A stretch of 64,000 bases of DNA from Lachnospiraceae bacterium (GCA_910574865.1 CAJTDN010000004.1:62001-126000), one strand, 5' to 3'; positions 28,562-38,245 are shown, counted from the first letter of the stretch. Notes: generated by a model from the sequence alone, not told the origin. Program-made: numbers and translations.

Positions 28562-29104
28562 ATGAAAAAAGATGGCGAAAGAAAGTATGGTACGGGAAGA
28601 AGTAACTTGATTTTCATAGGGATGCCGGCCGTCGGCAAGAGCACCGTGGGCGTGGTCGTGGCAAAAAGGCTGGGCAAGAAGTTTGTTGACACGGACCTTC
28701 TGATCCAGGAGCGGGAGAACAAGCTGCTGCGGGAGATTATTGCGGAAGTGGGAGAAGAAGGGTTCCTGCGAATCGAGAACCAGGTAAATTGTGGCGTGGA
28801 TGTCGAAAACGCGGTGATTTCCCCGGGCGGGAGCGTCGTGTACTGCGAAGATGCCATGAAACATTATAAAGAAATTGGAACGGTGGTATATTTAAAGGTC
28901 TCTTATCAAACAATAGAGAGTAGGATTCGCGATCCCAGGAAACGGGGCGTCGTATTAAGGCCGGGCCAGACCTTGCGCGACTTGTACGAGGAGCGTGGCA
29001 GGCTGTTTGAGAAATATGCAGATGTCACAATTTGCGAGGATGGCTGCCGTCTAGAGGAAACGATAGAAAGCGTGCTGGAACAAGTGGGAAGGCTGTCAAA
29101 TTAA
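28562..29104 (+). CDS. aroK: Shikimate kinase
   Basis: 180 residues from ATG 28562, chosen because AAGAGGACG lies at the right distance; upstream in-frame starts have no ribosome site. It phosphorylates shikimate in the chorismate pathway. P-loop GMPAVGKSTVG, shikimate-binding VDTDLLIQ, GGSVVY motif in ISPGGSVVY, and the lid arginine in RKRGVVLRPGQTLRDLYEER. Last-domain length is normal. It stands alone, without other aro genes, followed by murA with its own promoter. Confidence 0.88.
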   Translation: MKKDGERKYGTGRSNLIFIGMPAVGKSTVGVVVAKRLGKKFVDTDLLIQERENKLLREIIAEVGEEGFLRIENQVNCGVDVENAVISPGGSVVYCEDAMKHYKEIGTVVYLKVSYQTIESRIRDPRKRGVVLRPGQTLRDLYEERGRLFEKYADVTICEDGCRLEETIESVLEQVGRLSN

Positions 29105-29156
29105 GTGCCTGGCTTCCACGTTGCCATTGTGCAAAACAACCAAAATATAAGAGAAA

Positions 29157-29197
29157 ATTGTAAACAATTGTAAAAAAGATTTTACAAAATTGTAAAA
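29157..29197 (+). promoter_or_regulatory. Operator-like palindromes before murA (TGTAAA-N6-TTTACA)
   Basis: ATTGTAAA occurs at 29157, 29167 and 29189. The second copy with the following inverted copy gives the perfect palindrome TTGTAAA-N6-TTTACAA (29168-29187). A second palindrome, TTTTACAA-AA-TTGTAAAA (29180-29197), overlaps it. They cover the -35 box of the murA promoter, suiting a repressor. The same TGTAAA-N6-TTTACA occurs at 30962-30979. Confidence 0.6.
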
Positions 29198-29208
29198 TGT
29201 GGTATAAT
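29181..29208 (+). promoter_or_regulatory. murA promoter
   Basis: TTTACA (29181-29186), 16-base spacer, TATAAT (29203-29208) with an extended TG one base before. The leader to murA is about 205 bases and holds two perfect hairpins: GGGCG/CGCCC (29293-29304) and GGAAACC/GGTTTCC (29313-29329). The 317-base gap has no ORF. Confidence 0.75.
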
Positions 29209-29421
29209 GTCCACGCAAGCAATGTGCAGTGCCAAAATGTAAAATGACAAAATGACTGCCTTCAGGCGGATTTGCCAGGGTGCGTTTTGATAGGGCGGAC
29301 GCCCGTGAACGAGGAAACCAAAGGTTTCCGGGTATGCACTGTGGGGTGCCTGGCGAGTTTTTGCGGGCCTTGGCGGCCACCAGAAGAATCCTGACAATTC
29401 ATTGGATGATAGGGGTGCTAT

Positions 29422-30714
29422 ATGGAGCAATATGTTATAAAAGGCGGGAATCCGCTGGTTGGAGAAGTAGAGATTGGCGGCGCGAAGAATGCGGCTTTGG
29501 GAATCTTGGCGGCGGCAATCATGACGGACGAGACGGTATTGATTGACAACATGCCGGATGTCAACGACACGAACGTGATGTTGGAGGCGATTGCCGGGAT
29601 TGGCGCGACGGTGCAGCGGGTTGACCGCCACACGGTCAAGATTAACGGCGGCACGATTCGTGACTTGAACATCGAGTATGAGTTTATAAAGAAGATTCGG
29701 GCTTCCTATTATCTTCTGGGTGCGCTGCTGGGGAAATACAAGCGGGCGGAAGTGGCCCTGCCCGGCGGGTGCAACATCGGCAGCAGGCCGATAGACCAGC
29801 ACTTGAAAGGGTTTCGTGCCTTGGGGGCGGACGTGGATATTGAGCGTGGCAAAATCGTGGCCGAGGCGGACCACTTGCGGGGGACGCATCTGTATTTCGA
29901 CGTGGTGACGGTGGGCGCGACGATTAATGTCATGATGGCGGCGGCCATGGCGGACGGCGTGACGATCATGGAGAACGTGGCCAAGGAGCCGCACGTGGTG
30001 GACGTGGCGAACTTCCTGAACAGCATGGGGGCTAATATCCGTGGCGCGGGGACGGACGTGATTCGGATTCGCGGCGTGAAGTCCTTGCACAAGACCGAGT
30101 ATTCCATCATTCCGGATCAGATCGAGGCCGGAACGTTCATGTTCGCGGCGGCGGTGACGCGGGGCGACGTGACCGTGAAGAACGTGATTCCCAAGCACTT
30201 GGACGCGACGATTTCCAAGTTGATTGACATTGGCTGCGAGATACGGGAGTCGGATGACGCGGTGCGCGTGGTGGCGAACAAACAGCTTCGCTGCACGCAG
30301 GTAAAGACTTTGCCGTATCCGGGTTACCCGACGGATATGCAGCCGCAGATTGGCGTGGCCCTGGCATTGGCCAAGGGGACGAGTACCATCACGGAAAGCA
30401 TTTTCGAAAACCGGTTCAAATACCTTGACGAATTGGCGAGGATGGGGGCCAACATCAAGATAGAGGGGAATTCCGCCACGATTGAGGGCGTGAAAAAACT
30501 TTCGGGGGCGCGCATCAGCGCGTTGGACTTGCGGGCCGGGGCGGCCCTCTGTATAGCGGGGCTGGCGACGGACGGCATCACGGTTATTGACGATATCAAG
30601 TATATCCAGAGGGGCTACGAGCGTTTTGAGGAAAAGCTGCAGGGCCTGGGCGGTATGATTGAGCGGGTGGCCAGCGAGAAGGAAATACAAAAATTCCAGT
30701 TCAAGGTGTCGTAG
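29422..30714 (+). CDS. murA: UDP-N-acetylglucosamine 1-carboxyvinyltransferase
   Basis: 430 residues. It transfers enolpyruvate from PEP to UDP-GlcNAc, the first committed step of peptidoglycan synthesis. It starts MEQYVIKGGNPLVGEVEIGG with KNAAL for the phosphate-binding lysine. The catalytic, fosfomycin-reactive cysteine is C117 in LPGGCNIGSRPIDQH. The C-terminal inside-out barrel has GYPTDMQPQ. Preceded by AGGGGTGC. Single gene under its own promoter, possibly controlled by the palindromes over its -35 box. In Clostridia two murA paralogues are common; this is one of them. Confidence 0.95.
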   Translation: MEQYVIKGGNPLVGEVEIGGAKNAALGILAAAIMTDETVLIDNMPDVNDTNVMLEAIAGIGATVQRVDRHTVKINGGTIRDLNIEYEFIKKIRASYYLLGALLGKYKRAEVALPGGCNIGSRPIDQHLKGFRALGADVDIERGKIVAEADHLRGTHLYFDVVTVGATINVMMAAAMADGVTIMENVAKEPHVVDVANFLNSMGANIRGAGTDVIRIRGVKSLHKTEYSIIPDQIEAGTFMFAAAVTRGDVTVKNVIPKHLDATISKLIDIGCEIRESDDAVRVVANKQLRCTQVKTLPYPGYPTDMQPQIGVALALAKGTSTITESIFENRFKYLDELARMGANIKIEGNSATIEGVKKLSGARISALDLRAGAALCIAGLATDGITVIDDIKYIQRGYERFEEKLQGLGGMIERVASEKEIQKFQFKVS

Positions 30715-31064
30715 GGGAACGGCGATTATGTCGGCGAAATGGCCGTCGAGTGGAAAGTGGAATAAAAAGGGAATAGAAATGACGGCACAGATTTCCGAGA
30801 GGAGGTCTGTGCTTGTTATATTTTTGGAAGGTTTTTTGTGGTTGTAAAATGGTTTTAGAGTCGGTGTACAGATGACAACATGCCTCACCCCATCTGTGTA
30901 CCGATGTCATGATTGGAAAAATAAAAAACAGATATTGGAAAAAAGTAGTATTTAGATAAAATGTAAAGTGTATTTTACAAACTTGATATATTGATAAAGA
31001 AACATTAAAATGTATTTTATACTTTGACGGACTCGAAGAGTGCTTAATGGAAAGAGGTGACTTT
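30715..31064 (+). other. Gap between murA and the AAA_14 gene
   Basis: Holds a weak terminator-like hairpin GCACAGA/TCTGTGC (30785-30812) followed by a T-rich stretch, and a second imperfect hairpin at about 30863-30902 (arms ending CAGATG/CATCTG). The AT-rich second half has the palindrome TGTAAA-N6-TTTACA (30962-30979). No ORF is convincing. Confidence 0.5.
30962..30979 (+). promoter_or_regulatory. Operator-like palindrome TGTAAA-N6-TTTACA
   Basis: The same half-sites and spacing as the palindrome over the murA -35 box. The layout (two inverted half-sites separated by 6 bases) is that of CRP/FNR-family operators. It lies about 85 bases before the AAA_14 gene start. Confidence 0.5.
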
Positions 31065-32255
31065 ATGATAGATAGAAAAGAATATTTGGAAAATCTTATA
31101 AATTTTAAAGAAAAGAAAGTAATCAAAGTAATTACCGGCATTCGCAGATGCGGGAAGTCAACCATGTTCGAGCTATATCAGGACTATCTTGTCAGTCAGG
31201 GGATTGAAAAGGAGCGGATTGTTTCGATTAATTTGGAAGACGGGAACTATCGAATGCTTCGTGATCCGCAACGCTTGTATGATTATATTGAAAATCTTTT
31301 GATTACAGGGCGAATGAATTATGTGTTTCTCGACGAAATCCAGCAAGTGCCGGATTTTCAGAGGGCGGTAGATTGGCTCTATGTGAAGAAAAACGTAGAT
31401 TTGTATATCACGGGCTCGAATGCGTTTTTGCTTTCGGGAGAACTCGCCACGTTATTGTCCGGCAGATACGTTGAGATTAAAATGTTGCCGCTGTCATTTA
31501 AGGAATACGTGTCGGCGTTTCCCGAAAATCAAAATGTCGCGGCATTATACATGAATTATTTGACGAACAGTTCCTTCCCGGGAACGCTGGAGTTAAATAG
31601 GAAAAAGGATGTCCGGGCGTATTTGGAGGGGATTTATAACACGATTTTGTTAAAAGACGTCGTGACAAGAAAAAGAATCGCGGATCCCGCCTTGCTTGAA
31701 AGCGTGGTGGAATTTGTGTTTGACAACATTGGAAATCTGTGTTCTTCCACGAAGGTGGCAAATACGATGACTTCGGCAGGACGAAGAATTAGCGTGCCGA
31801 CGGTGGAAGGCTATTTGGCCGCGTTGCGTGACAGTTTTATCGTGTATAAGGCGGATAGGTACGATGTAAAGGGGAAGCAACGTTTGACCACCGGCGCCAA
31901 ATATTATGTCACGGACATTGGATTGCGATATTATTTGCTGGGGACGAAACAAGCGGACATGGGCCATATTTTGGAAAATGTCGTATATCTGGAACTGCTT
32001 CGGCGGGGTTATGAAGTGCATGTGGGAAAGGCGGGGGACGCGGAGGTGGATTTTATCGCCATCAATGACGAGGGGGAAGAGTATTACCAAGTGTCCCGGA
32101 CGGTGATGGAGGAGAAGACGCTGCGGAGGGAATTGGCGCCATTGGAATCCATCCATGACCACAATCCGAAATATTTGTTGACGATGGATTTTGTTCCAAT
32201 GGTATCACATAATGGAATTAAGCAGATGAACGCGTTGGACTGGTTGCTGAAATGA
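31065..32255 (+). CDS. AAA_14/DUF4143 family ATPase
   Basis: 396 residues. ATG 31065 is used because the upstream in-frame ATG at 31047 is part of its ribosome site (GAAAGAGGTG). The N-terminal AAA_14 domain has Walker A in TGIRRCGKST and Walker B in YVFLDEIQQVP; sensor-like TGSNAFLLSGE follows. The C-terminal DUF4143 half has LENVVYLELLRRGYEVHVGK and EVDFIA, the shape of a PDDEXK-like nuclease core. The family is scattered by gene transfer and its function is unproven. The gene is clearly poorer in GC than its neighbours, consistent with acquisition. Confidence 0.9.
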   Translation: MIDRKEYLENLINFKEKKVIKVITGIRRCGKSTMFELYQDYLVSQGIEKERIVSINLEDGNYRMLRDPQRLYDYIENLLITGRMNYVFLDEIQQVPDFQRAVDWLYVKKNVDLYITGSNAFLLSGELATLLSGRYVEIKMLPLSFKEYVSAFPENQNVAALYMNYLTNSSFPGTLELNRKKDVRAYLEGIYNTILLKDVVTRKRIADPALLESVVEFVFDNIGNLCSSTKVANTMTSAGRRISVPTVEGYLAALRDSFIVYKADRYDVKGKQRLTTGAKYYVTDIGLRYYLLGTKQADMGHILENVVYLELLRRGYEVHVGKAGDAEVDFIAINDEGEEYYQVSRTVMEEKTLRRELAPLESIHDHNPKYLLTMDFVPMVSHNGIKQMNALDWLLK

Positions 32256-32268
32256 CAAGGCAGGCCTT

Positions 32269-33504
32269 TCACATCCGCATCATTTTCCGATACTGGCTGG
32301 GCGTGATGTCCGTATATTTTTTGAAAACGCGCGAAAAGCGGCAGCAGTCTGGGATGCCGACCGCGGAGGCCACCTGCGTGACGGAAGTCGCGCCCTCGTT
32401 AAACAGGCGCACTGCGGCGCGGACGCGCTCCTTTTGAATATATTCCGTGACGGTCTGCCCGGTTTCTTTTTTGAAAAGCGCGGAGAGGTAGGAAGCGTTT
32501 TTTCCTAGATTGTCGGCAAGGACTTGCAGGGAAAGGCTTTCCGCAAAATGCTCTTCCACGTACAATCTGATTTTCCATGTCAGGAGGGAGCATTCAGAAT
32601 TCGCGTGGTTCTGGGACAAGAGGCAGTATTTTCGAACCATCTCGTGAAATAATTTGTACAAGGCGATGCCTTTTGTTTCAAATTGGATGCGTTGGCTCAT
32701 CGTGTGCCAGAGACGGCATATGGAGAACGCGGGAATGTGGGTGTCCAGCATCCTTCCGAAAAAGAGGGTGTTGAAGCCTGCCAGTTCGGTTTTTAATTTA
32801 CTGGCCGGGGTCATGTCGGAAATGTGGCGCGAGGACAAAAGTTTTTGCATCCGCGCCCAGGCTTCCCGTGCATGTCCGCGCTCGATAAGTTCCAGTAAAG
32901 CTTGCAGTTCTTTTGTAAAATTTTCCGCCATTTCGGAGGAAAACACGTAGACTTGCGTTTCGTTTTCCGTGAAGAAACGCTCATTTTTAGAATACCGTAT
33001 GAACTTTAACGGGGCGGATTCGAACTGGGGCAGAAAGGCGCCGACAAGGTGGCTTGTCATGGCAGTCAGCTCGTCCGGGTCCACGACGGGCAGGGATTCG
33101 TAGAATTGCTTTAAAACGGGAACGTGTCCTTGTAAGATGGGCGCGCTCGCAATGATTTTTTTGAAAAAAGAATCAGTGATGGAATGGGTGCAAAACGGGC
33201 CGATGGTAATGAAATCCGGATTTTCCCCGGGGGTCGTGAAGGCGATGAGGTTGTAGAAGCCGAGCACGCTCTCGACGAGGAAGAACTGGTGGCGGTCGGC
33301 CAAAGTCTGGTTGTGAACGTCCCACCTTCCGTCGTTTTCGTTAGAAAAGTCCGCCCAGACCATCTCGCGGAATCCTTTGTCAATTTGTTCCAGTCCCTGG
33401 TAAGGGTAAGAGAAATAATACGCGTCAACTTTAAACGCGTCCGTCAAGATTTGGCGGATAAATGGAAAAGCCTCTTTGACCGTTTGTGCTTGCGTGATTA
33501 ACAT
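32269..33504 (-). CDS. AraC family transcriptional regulator
   Basis: 411 residues from ATG 33504 (GGGAGAAAG before it); the frame continues upstream but without ribosome site. An N-terminal sensor-type region of about 300 residues has no membrane segment. The C-terminal AraC DNA-binding domain (about 315-411) has two helix-turn-helix units: SLQVLADNLGKNASYLSALF and VTQVASAVGIPDCCRFSRVF. Divergent from the sugar-binding lipoprotein and the GH2 gene, which it probably activates in response to the transported sugar or its product. Confidence 0.88.
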   Translation of the reverse strand: MLITQAQTVKEAFPFIRQILTDAFKVDAYYFSYPYQGLEQIDKGFREMVWADFSNENDGRWDVHNQTLADRHQFFLVESVLGFYNLIAFTTPGENPDFITIGPFCTHSITDSFFKKIIASAPILQGHVPVLKQFYESLPVVDPDELTAMTSHLVGAFLPQFESAPLKFIRYSKNERFFTENETQVYVFSSEMAENFTKELQALLELIERGHAREAWARMQKLLSSRHISDMTPASKLKTELAGFNTLFFGRMLDTHIPAFSICRLWHTMSQRIQFETKGIALYKLFHEMVRKYCLLSQNHANSECSLLTWKIRLYVEEHFAESLSLQVLADNLGKNASYLSALFKKETGQTVTEYIQKERVRAAVRLFNEGATSVTQVASAVGIPDCCRFSRVFKKYTDITPSQYRKMMRM

Positions 33505-33604
33505 AAATCTTTCTCCCGTCTTGGTACGATTCTTTCGTTCCTGATTATAATCCAAAAAATAGACAAATGCAACAAAAAAAGAACAAGTAATGTGGTGGAA
33601 AAGG

Positions 33605-33613
33605 TGATATACT
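33605..33613 (+). promoter_or_regulatory. Extended -10 of the binding-protein promoter
   Basis: TGATATACT, an extended -10 (TGn-TATACT), 75 bases before the binding-protein gene. The -35 is poor, as expected for an activator-dependent promoter beside an AraC gene. Confidence 0.45.
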
Positions 33614-33688
33614 CTTTGCAAGATTTCATAATCGCGCGATGAAACGGCACATAAAAATTTGAGTTTTGGAATGTAAAGGAGAAAAAGG

Positions 33689-35683
33689 ATGAAAAACAAG
33701 ATAGTGAAGCGATTTTTGGCAGGAGCCTTGTCGGCATTGCTCGCGGCAGGCCTGCTTGCCGGTTGCGGCGGCAACGCGGATGACAAGAAAGGCTCGGACG
33801 AGAAGGTTTCGGGCGGGGAGACGAAAGGCGGAAGCGGGATTACGGCCGAGTTTACGTGGTGGCTTTACACGCATGACGGGCAGGGCATGTATTATGAGGA
33901 CTACGAGGACAGCCCGGTGGTGCAGTTTGTCAACCAGCAATATTGGGACATTGAAAACGGCGGCATCGCCGAGGCGGGAAATGGAAATCGGCTGCACCTT
34001 TCCTTCTTGACGCCGATTACGGGGGAGGAGCGGAACAATTTCAACACGATGCTTTCGACCGGGGATTATCCGGAGATGTTCGTCTTGCATGCGGCAACGG
34101 AGAGTCCGCAGGCGATGTGCGAGTCGGGAATCTTGATGGAGGTTACGGAGTACGTGGAGAAATATATGCCGAATTATTTGGCGTACCTGGACGCGAATCC
34201 GGAATTAAAGCCTTTGGTGACGGTGAAGTCGGACGACGGGAAGATTCATTATTATGCCATCCATTCATTCGTGGACGGCGTGGAGGATCCGTGGCAGGGT
34301 ACTTGCTATCGCCGCGACTGGGTGGTAAAATATGCTACGCCGACGGAATACGTGTGGGACTGGGACAGCGATTACGTGAAGGAAAACGGACACCCGGAAG
34401 TGACGCCGCTTGAAAAGGCCGTGAAAGAGAACAACCTGGAGGGATGGAAGAAAAACGAGGTGACGAAGTTTACCTCGGATTGCGGGGAAAACCCGTCAGA
34501 AGATTACACGGACAACGTGGTTTTCCCAAGTGGCAAGAGCGACCCGCTGACAATCAGCGACTGGGAGTGGATGTTCGAGGCGTTTAACAAGGCGATTGAC
34601 GAGCGCGGATGGTCGGGGGACAGCAATTCCTATGTCTATACGATTCCTTATTCGGGATATTCCGGGACGGGTGACCTGGTTTCGTCCTTTGGCGGAGGAA
34701 CGGGTTCCTACTATGTAAATGACGGAGAAGTGTCATATGATGGGACTTCCGAGAATTTCAGGACGTATCTGGAATGCGTGGGCAATTGGTACGAAAAAGG
34801 ATGGCTCGACTCTCAGTTTAACACGCGGGCAAATGACGCGTTTTATCAAATCAATACTGCCGGAACCAATCAGGGAAAGGTGGGCATGTGGTGCGGCATG
34901 GTAAGCTCTTTGGGAACGGCGATTCGAGTTTCCTGCCAGAATGAGGAGGATATGGCGGACGCCTATGTCATGGGTTGCGCGCTTCCGATAAACGACATGT
35001 ATGGAACCGCGGAACAAATGTATAAGGAGCCGGACGCGATGTACCAACAGAGCCGCAAGGGGACGGGAATCGGCATCACGTCGAAGGCGCAGGAGAAGTC
35101 GGAAGAGGAACTGGCCACGTTGTTTACTTATCTCGATTGGGCATATACGATGGAGGGAGCCAGGACCATCCGTCTGGGTCTGACCGCCGAGCAGTTGGCA
35201 TCCGTGACCCTGGATCCGGATGTGTATGCGGAGTATGACGTGGAAAGTGCTTACGAGGTGACGGAAAACGAGGAAGGGGTCACGGTTTATAAGGCGAACG
35301 TGGATAAATCGAGTACGCTGTTTAACGCGACCAATGGCCAGCGTATGGATATCGGGCTCAAACCGACGACAAATGAGAATTATATCGTCGATACGGGAAA
35401 TCCGAAGGTGAATCAGGACGCGGTCAATGCATGGAGACAATATTTGAACAAGGGCAACGTGCTGGTTTATTCGCAGCTTTTGAATACGGAGGAATCGGAA
35501 AGCTATGGCAAGATTTCTACGGTACTCGCCGATTACCAGGCGCAAACCATTCCCAATGTCATAAAGGGAACGATGAACTGGGAAGACTATGTGGCGGGCA
35601 TCGACGCGTTGGAACCGGGCGCGGCGTTGGAATATCTGCAGAAATACGTGGATTTGGCGAACGTCTCGAAGGGAATCGAGTAA
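33689..35683 (+). CDS. Extracellular sugar-binding lipoprotein of an ABC importer
   Basis: 664 residues, large for the family but like LplA-type binding proteins. Signal peptide with lipobox LLAGC (lipidated C26), an acidic/Gly linker to about residue 50, then a two-lobed solute-binding domain beginning EFTWWLYTHDGQGM. It should capture an oligosaccharide at the cell surface for import. AAGGAGAAAAAGG precedes ATG. The permease genes usually next to such proteins are absent; the next gene is a GH2 glycosidase, so it must share a transporter encoded elsewhere. Confidence 0.85.
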   Translation: MKNKIVKRFLAGALSALLAAGLLAGCGGNADDKKGSDEKVSGGETKGGSGITAEFTWWLYTHDGQGMYYEDYEDSPVVQFVNQQYWDIENGGIAEAGNGNRLHLSFLTPITGEERNNFNTMLSTGDYPEMFVLHAATESPQAMCESGILMEVTEYVEKYMPNYLAYLDANPELKPLVTVKSDDGKIHYYAIHSFVDGVEDPWQGTCYRRDWVVKYATPTEYVWDWDSDYVKENGHPEVTPLEKAVKENNLEGWKKNEVTKFTSDCGENPSEDYTDNVVFPSGKSDPLTISDWEWMFEAFNKAIDERGWSGDSNSYVYTIPYSGYSGTGDLVSSFGGGTGSYYVNDGEVSYDGTSENFRTYLECVGNWYEKGWLDSQFNTRANDAFYQINTAGTNQGKVGMWCGMVSSLGTAIRVSCQNEEDMADAYVMGCALPINDMYGTAEQMYKEPDAMYQQSRKGTGIGITSKAQEKSEEELATLFTYLDWAYTMEGARTIRLGLTAEQLASVTLDPDVYAEYDVESAYEVTENEEGVTVYKANVDKSSTLFNATNGQRMDIGLKPTTNENYIVDTGNPKVNQDAVNAWRQYLNKGNVLVYSQLLNTEESESYGKISTVLADYQAQTIPNVIKGTMNWEDYVAGIDALEPGAALEYLQKYVDLANVSKGIE

Positions 35684-35817
35684 AGAAGGTCGTGGGATGA
35701 ACCGTACATGATAGACCGTACGTGCATGAGGGGTGGAACGTAATGGAAGGGGCTGTCAAAAAACGGGCGGCCCTTATATTACATGGAGGAAATCACAATG
35801 GAAGGAAAGGATGAATC

Positions 35818-38175
35818 ATGATGACTAGGATGGAATGGAACGACGGGTGGAAGTTTTCGAAGGAAAAGCTGGAAAGGGAAATCATCGAATCCAGGGACGC
35901 GGGTTCCGTCTTGCGGCGGGGGGCATGGGAGGACGTATCCCTGCCGCATACATGGAACGGGAAGGACGGCCAGGACGGCGGCGAGGATTATTACCGGGGA
36001 ACCTGCTTGTACGTGAAAACATTGTCGCTGAAAGAGGCTTTCGATGGGGAAGTTTACCTTGAGTTTTTAGGAGCCAATTCCTCGGCGGATTGTTACGTGA
36101 ACGGCAACCTGGCCGCGCACCATGACGGCGGGTATTCGACTTGGCGCGCAAATCTCACGCCATACCTTTCGGCAGAAAACGAAATCGTCGTGGCGGTGGA
36201 CAACGCGCCGAATCAGACGGTGTATCCGCAGATGGCGGACTTTACCTTTTACGGCGGGTTGTATCGTGGCGTGAACCTTTTGACGGCTGGAAAGAAACAC
36301 TTTGACCTGGAGTATTATGGAAGTGCGGGCGTGCGCGTCGTCCCGAAGGTGGAAGGGGAAGGCGCGACCGTGCAAGTCGAAGCGCGGTGCGTTGGAACCG
36401 AAGGGACGGAGCGGCTGGAGTATGCCATTTTGGACGGGGAGCACGTCGTGGCGCAATGCGTCATGGAAGCGATGCGTGACGAAGGGGGAGCCGTGACGAA
36501 GGGCGTTTCCCCAAGCGGGGCGGCGCCACAAGACGGAGGACGCGCCACGCTAAACTGCGCCCGCATGCAGATTCCAAAGGTGCATTTGTGGAACGGGCGA
36601 AAGGATCCGCATTTGTACACGTTGGCGGTGAAACTGGTCGAGGACGGACGGGTCTTGGATGAACGCGAAATCCGGTTCGGTTGCCGAACGTTTTTCGTGG
36701 ATTCGCAGAAAGGATTCTTCTTGAACGGGGAGCCATATCCGCTGCGCGGCGTTGCCCGTCATCAGGACTGGAAGGACATCGGGAACGCGCTTCACAAGGA
36801 ACACCACGAAAGGGACATGGAGCTGATTTATGAAATGGGGGCGACCACGATTCGGCTGGCACATTACCAGCATGACCAGTATTTTTATGATTTGTGTGAT
36901 GAAAAGGGACTGGTCGTGTGGGCGGAGATACCTTACATTTCTGTGCACATGCCGGAGGGAAGGGAAAATACCATTTCGCAGATGAAGGAATTAATCGTGC
37001 AGAACCACCACCATCCGAGCATCGTGGTGTGGGGATTGTCGAATGAAATCAGCATGCGGGGCGCGAATAACCCGGATTTGATGGACAATCACCATGTGTT
37101 AAACGACATGGTACACGAGATGGATCCGACGAGGCTCACTACCATGGCGGTAATTGGATCTTGCAACATGGATGACGAGTACGTGCACGTTCCGGACACG
37201 GTTTCCTATAATCTGTACCTTGGCTGGTACGAGGGGACGATTGAGGATAACGGAAAATTCCTTGACCGTTTCCATGAAAAATATCCGAATCGGCCGCTTG
37301 GAATGAGCGAATACGGGTGCGAGGCGCCTTTGAACTGGCACAGTTCCAAGCCGCGGCAGGGGGATTATACGGAAGAATACCAGGCGCATTATCACGAAGA
37401 GTTAATCAAGCAAGTTGCCGCGCGCCCGTGGCTGTGGGCGACGCATGTGTGGAACATGTTCGATTTCGCGTCCGACGCCAGGGCGGAGGGCGGAATCAAC
37501 GGCATGAACTGCAAGGGCCTGGTCAATTTTGACCGCAGTTATTGCAAGGATTCCTATTATGCGTACAAGGCATGGTTGTCTGACGAACCATTCGTGCATA
37601 TTTGCGGGAAACGCTACGTGAACCGGGCGGAGGACGTTACGCGCGTCACGGTGTATTCCAACCAGCCGTGGGTGGAGCTTTATGCAAATGACAAATTGGC
37701 CGCGCGGCAGGAGGGGGAATGTTTCTTCTATTTTGACGTACCCAATCAAGGCGAGACAAGGTTGGTGGCGAAAGCAGGCATGTGCCATGACGAGGCCCGT
37801 ATTTGCAAGGTGGACGAGTTTTACGAGGCGTATCGGATGAAGGAGAGCGGCGACGTGCTTAATTGGTATGAGATTGAAGAGCCGGAAGGGTATTTTTCCC
37901 TGAAGGACAAACTGAAAGACATCATGGCGACGGAGGAGGGAAAGGAATGCCTTGGCTCCTTGATGGCAAGAATGTTCGGGAAACGGCCGGAATCGAAGAA
38001 CTTGGAAGGAGGCACGGCCGAGACGGACGTAAATAAGGCAATGGACGTCATTTCCGGCATGTCGGTAAAGCGGCTGCTCTCCGTGATGGGGGGACGAAGC
38101 AAGGAGGCGCAGATAGGAAGGGAAGGGATGCTGGAATTAAATGAAAAATTGAACAAAATAGCCAAGCCGAATTAG
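35818..38175 (+). CDS. Glycoside hydrolase family 2 (beta-galactosidase/glucuronidase type)
   Basis: 785 residues. The sugar-binding jelly roll (DVSLPHTWNGKDG at about 39-51), an immunoglobulin-like domain, then the TIM barrel. General acid E410 lies in IVVWGLSNEIS; the nucleophile is E498 in GMSEYGCEAP. After about residue 690 a helical tail of 95 residues (FSLKDKLKDIMATEEGKECL) extends beyond the core. No signal peptide, so it hydrolyses imported oligosaccharides inside the cell. It follows the binding protein by 134 bases and both are probably under the AraC regulator. Sugar specificity cannot be read from the sequence. Confidence 0.9.
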   Translation: MMTRMEWNDGWKFSKEKLEREIIESRDAGSVLRRGAWEDVSLPHTWNGKDGQDGGEDYYRGTCLYVKTLSLKEAFDGEVYLEFLGANSSADCYVNGNLAAHHDGGYSTWRANLTPYLSAENEIVVAVDNAPNQTVYPQMADFTFYGGLYRGVNLLTAGKKHFDLEYYGSAGVRVVPKVEGEGATVQVEARCVGTEGTERLEYAILDGEHVVAQCVMEAMRDEGGAVTKGVSPSGAAPQDGGRATLNCARMQIPKVHLWNGRKDPHLYTLAVKLVEDGRVLDEREIRFGCRTFFVDSQKGFFLNGEPYPLRGVARHQDWKDIGNALHKEHHERDMELIYEMGATTIRLAHYQHDQYFYDLCDEKGLVVWAEIPYISVHMPEGRENTISQMKELIVQNHHHPSIVVWGLSNEISMRGANNPDLMDNHHVLNDMVHEMDPTRLTTMAVIGSCNMDDEYVHVPDTVSYNLYLGWYEGTIEDNGKFLDRFHEKYPNRPLGMSEYGCEAPLNWHSSKPRQGDYTEEYQAHYHEELIKQVAARPWLWATHVWNMFDFASDARAEGGINGMNCKGLVNFDRSYCKDSYYAYKAWLSDEPFVHICGKRYVNRAEDVTRVTVYSNQPWVELYANDKLAARQEGECFFYFDVPNQGETRLVAKAGMCHDEARICKVDEFYEAYRMKESGDVLNWYEIEEPEGYFSLKDKLKDIMATEEGKECLGSLMARMFGKRPESKNLEGGTAETDVNKAMDVISGMSVKRLLSVMGGRSKEAQIGREGMLELNEKLNKIAKPN

Positions 38176-38216
38176 GCATTTGCCTTAATCTGTCTGTATT
38201 TTTTGCGTCATATTTA

Positions 38217-38245
38217 TTGACATTTATAGGATGAGCGTGTAGAAT
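38217..38245 (+). promoter_or_regulatory. Promoter of the SAM riboswitch-metK transcript
   Basis: TTGACA (38217-38222), 17-base spacer, TAGAAT (38240-38245). Confidence 0.8.
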
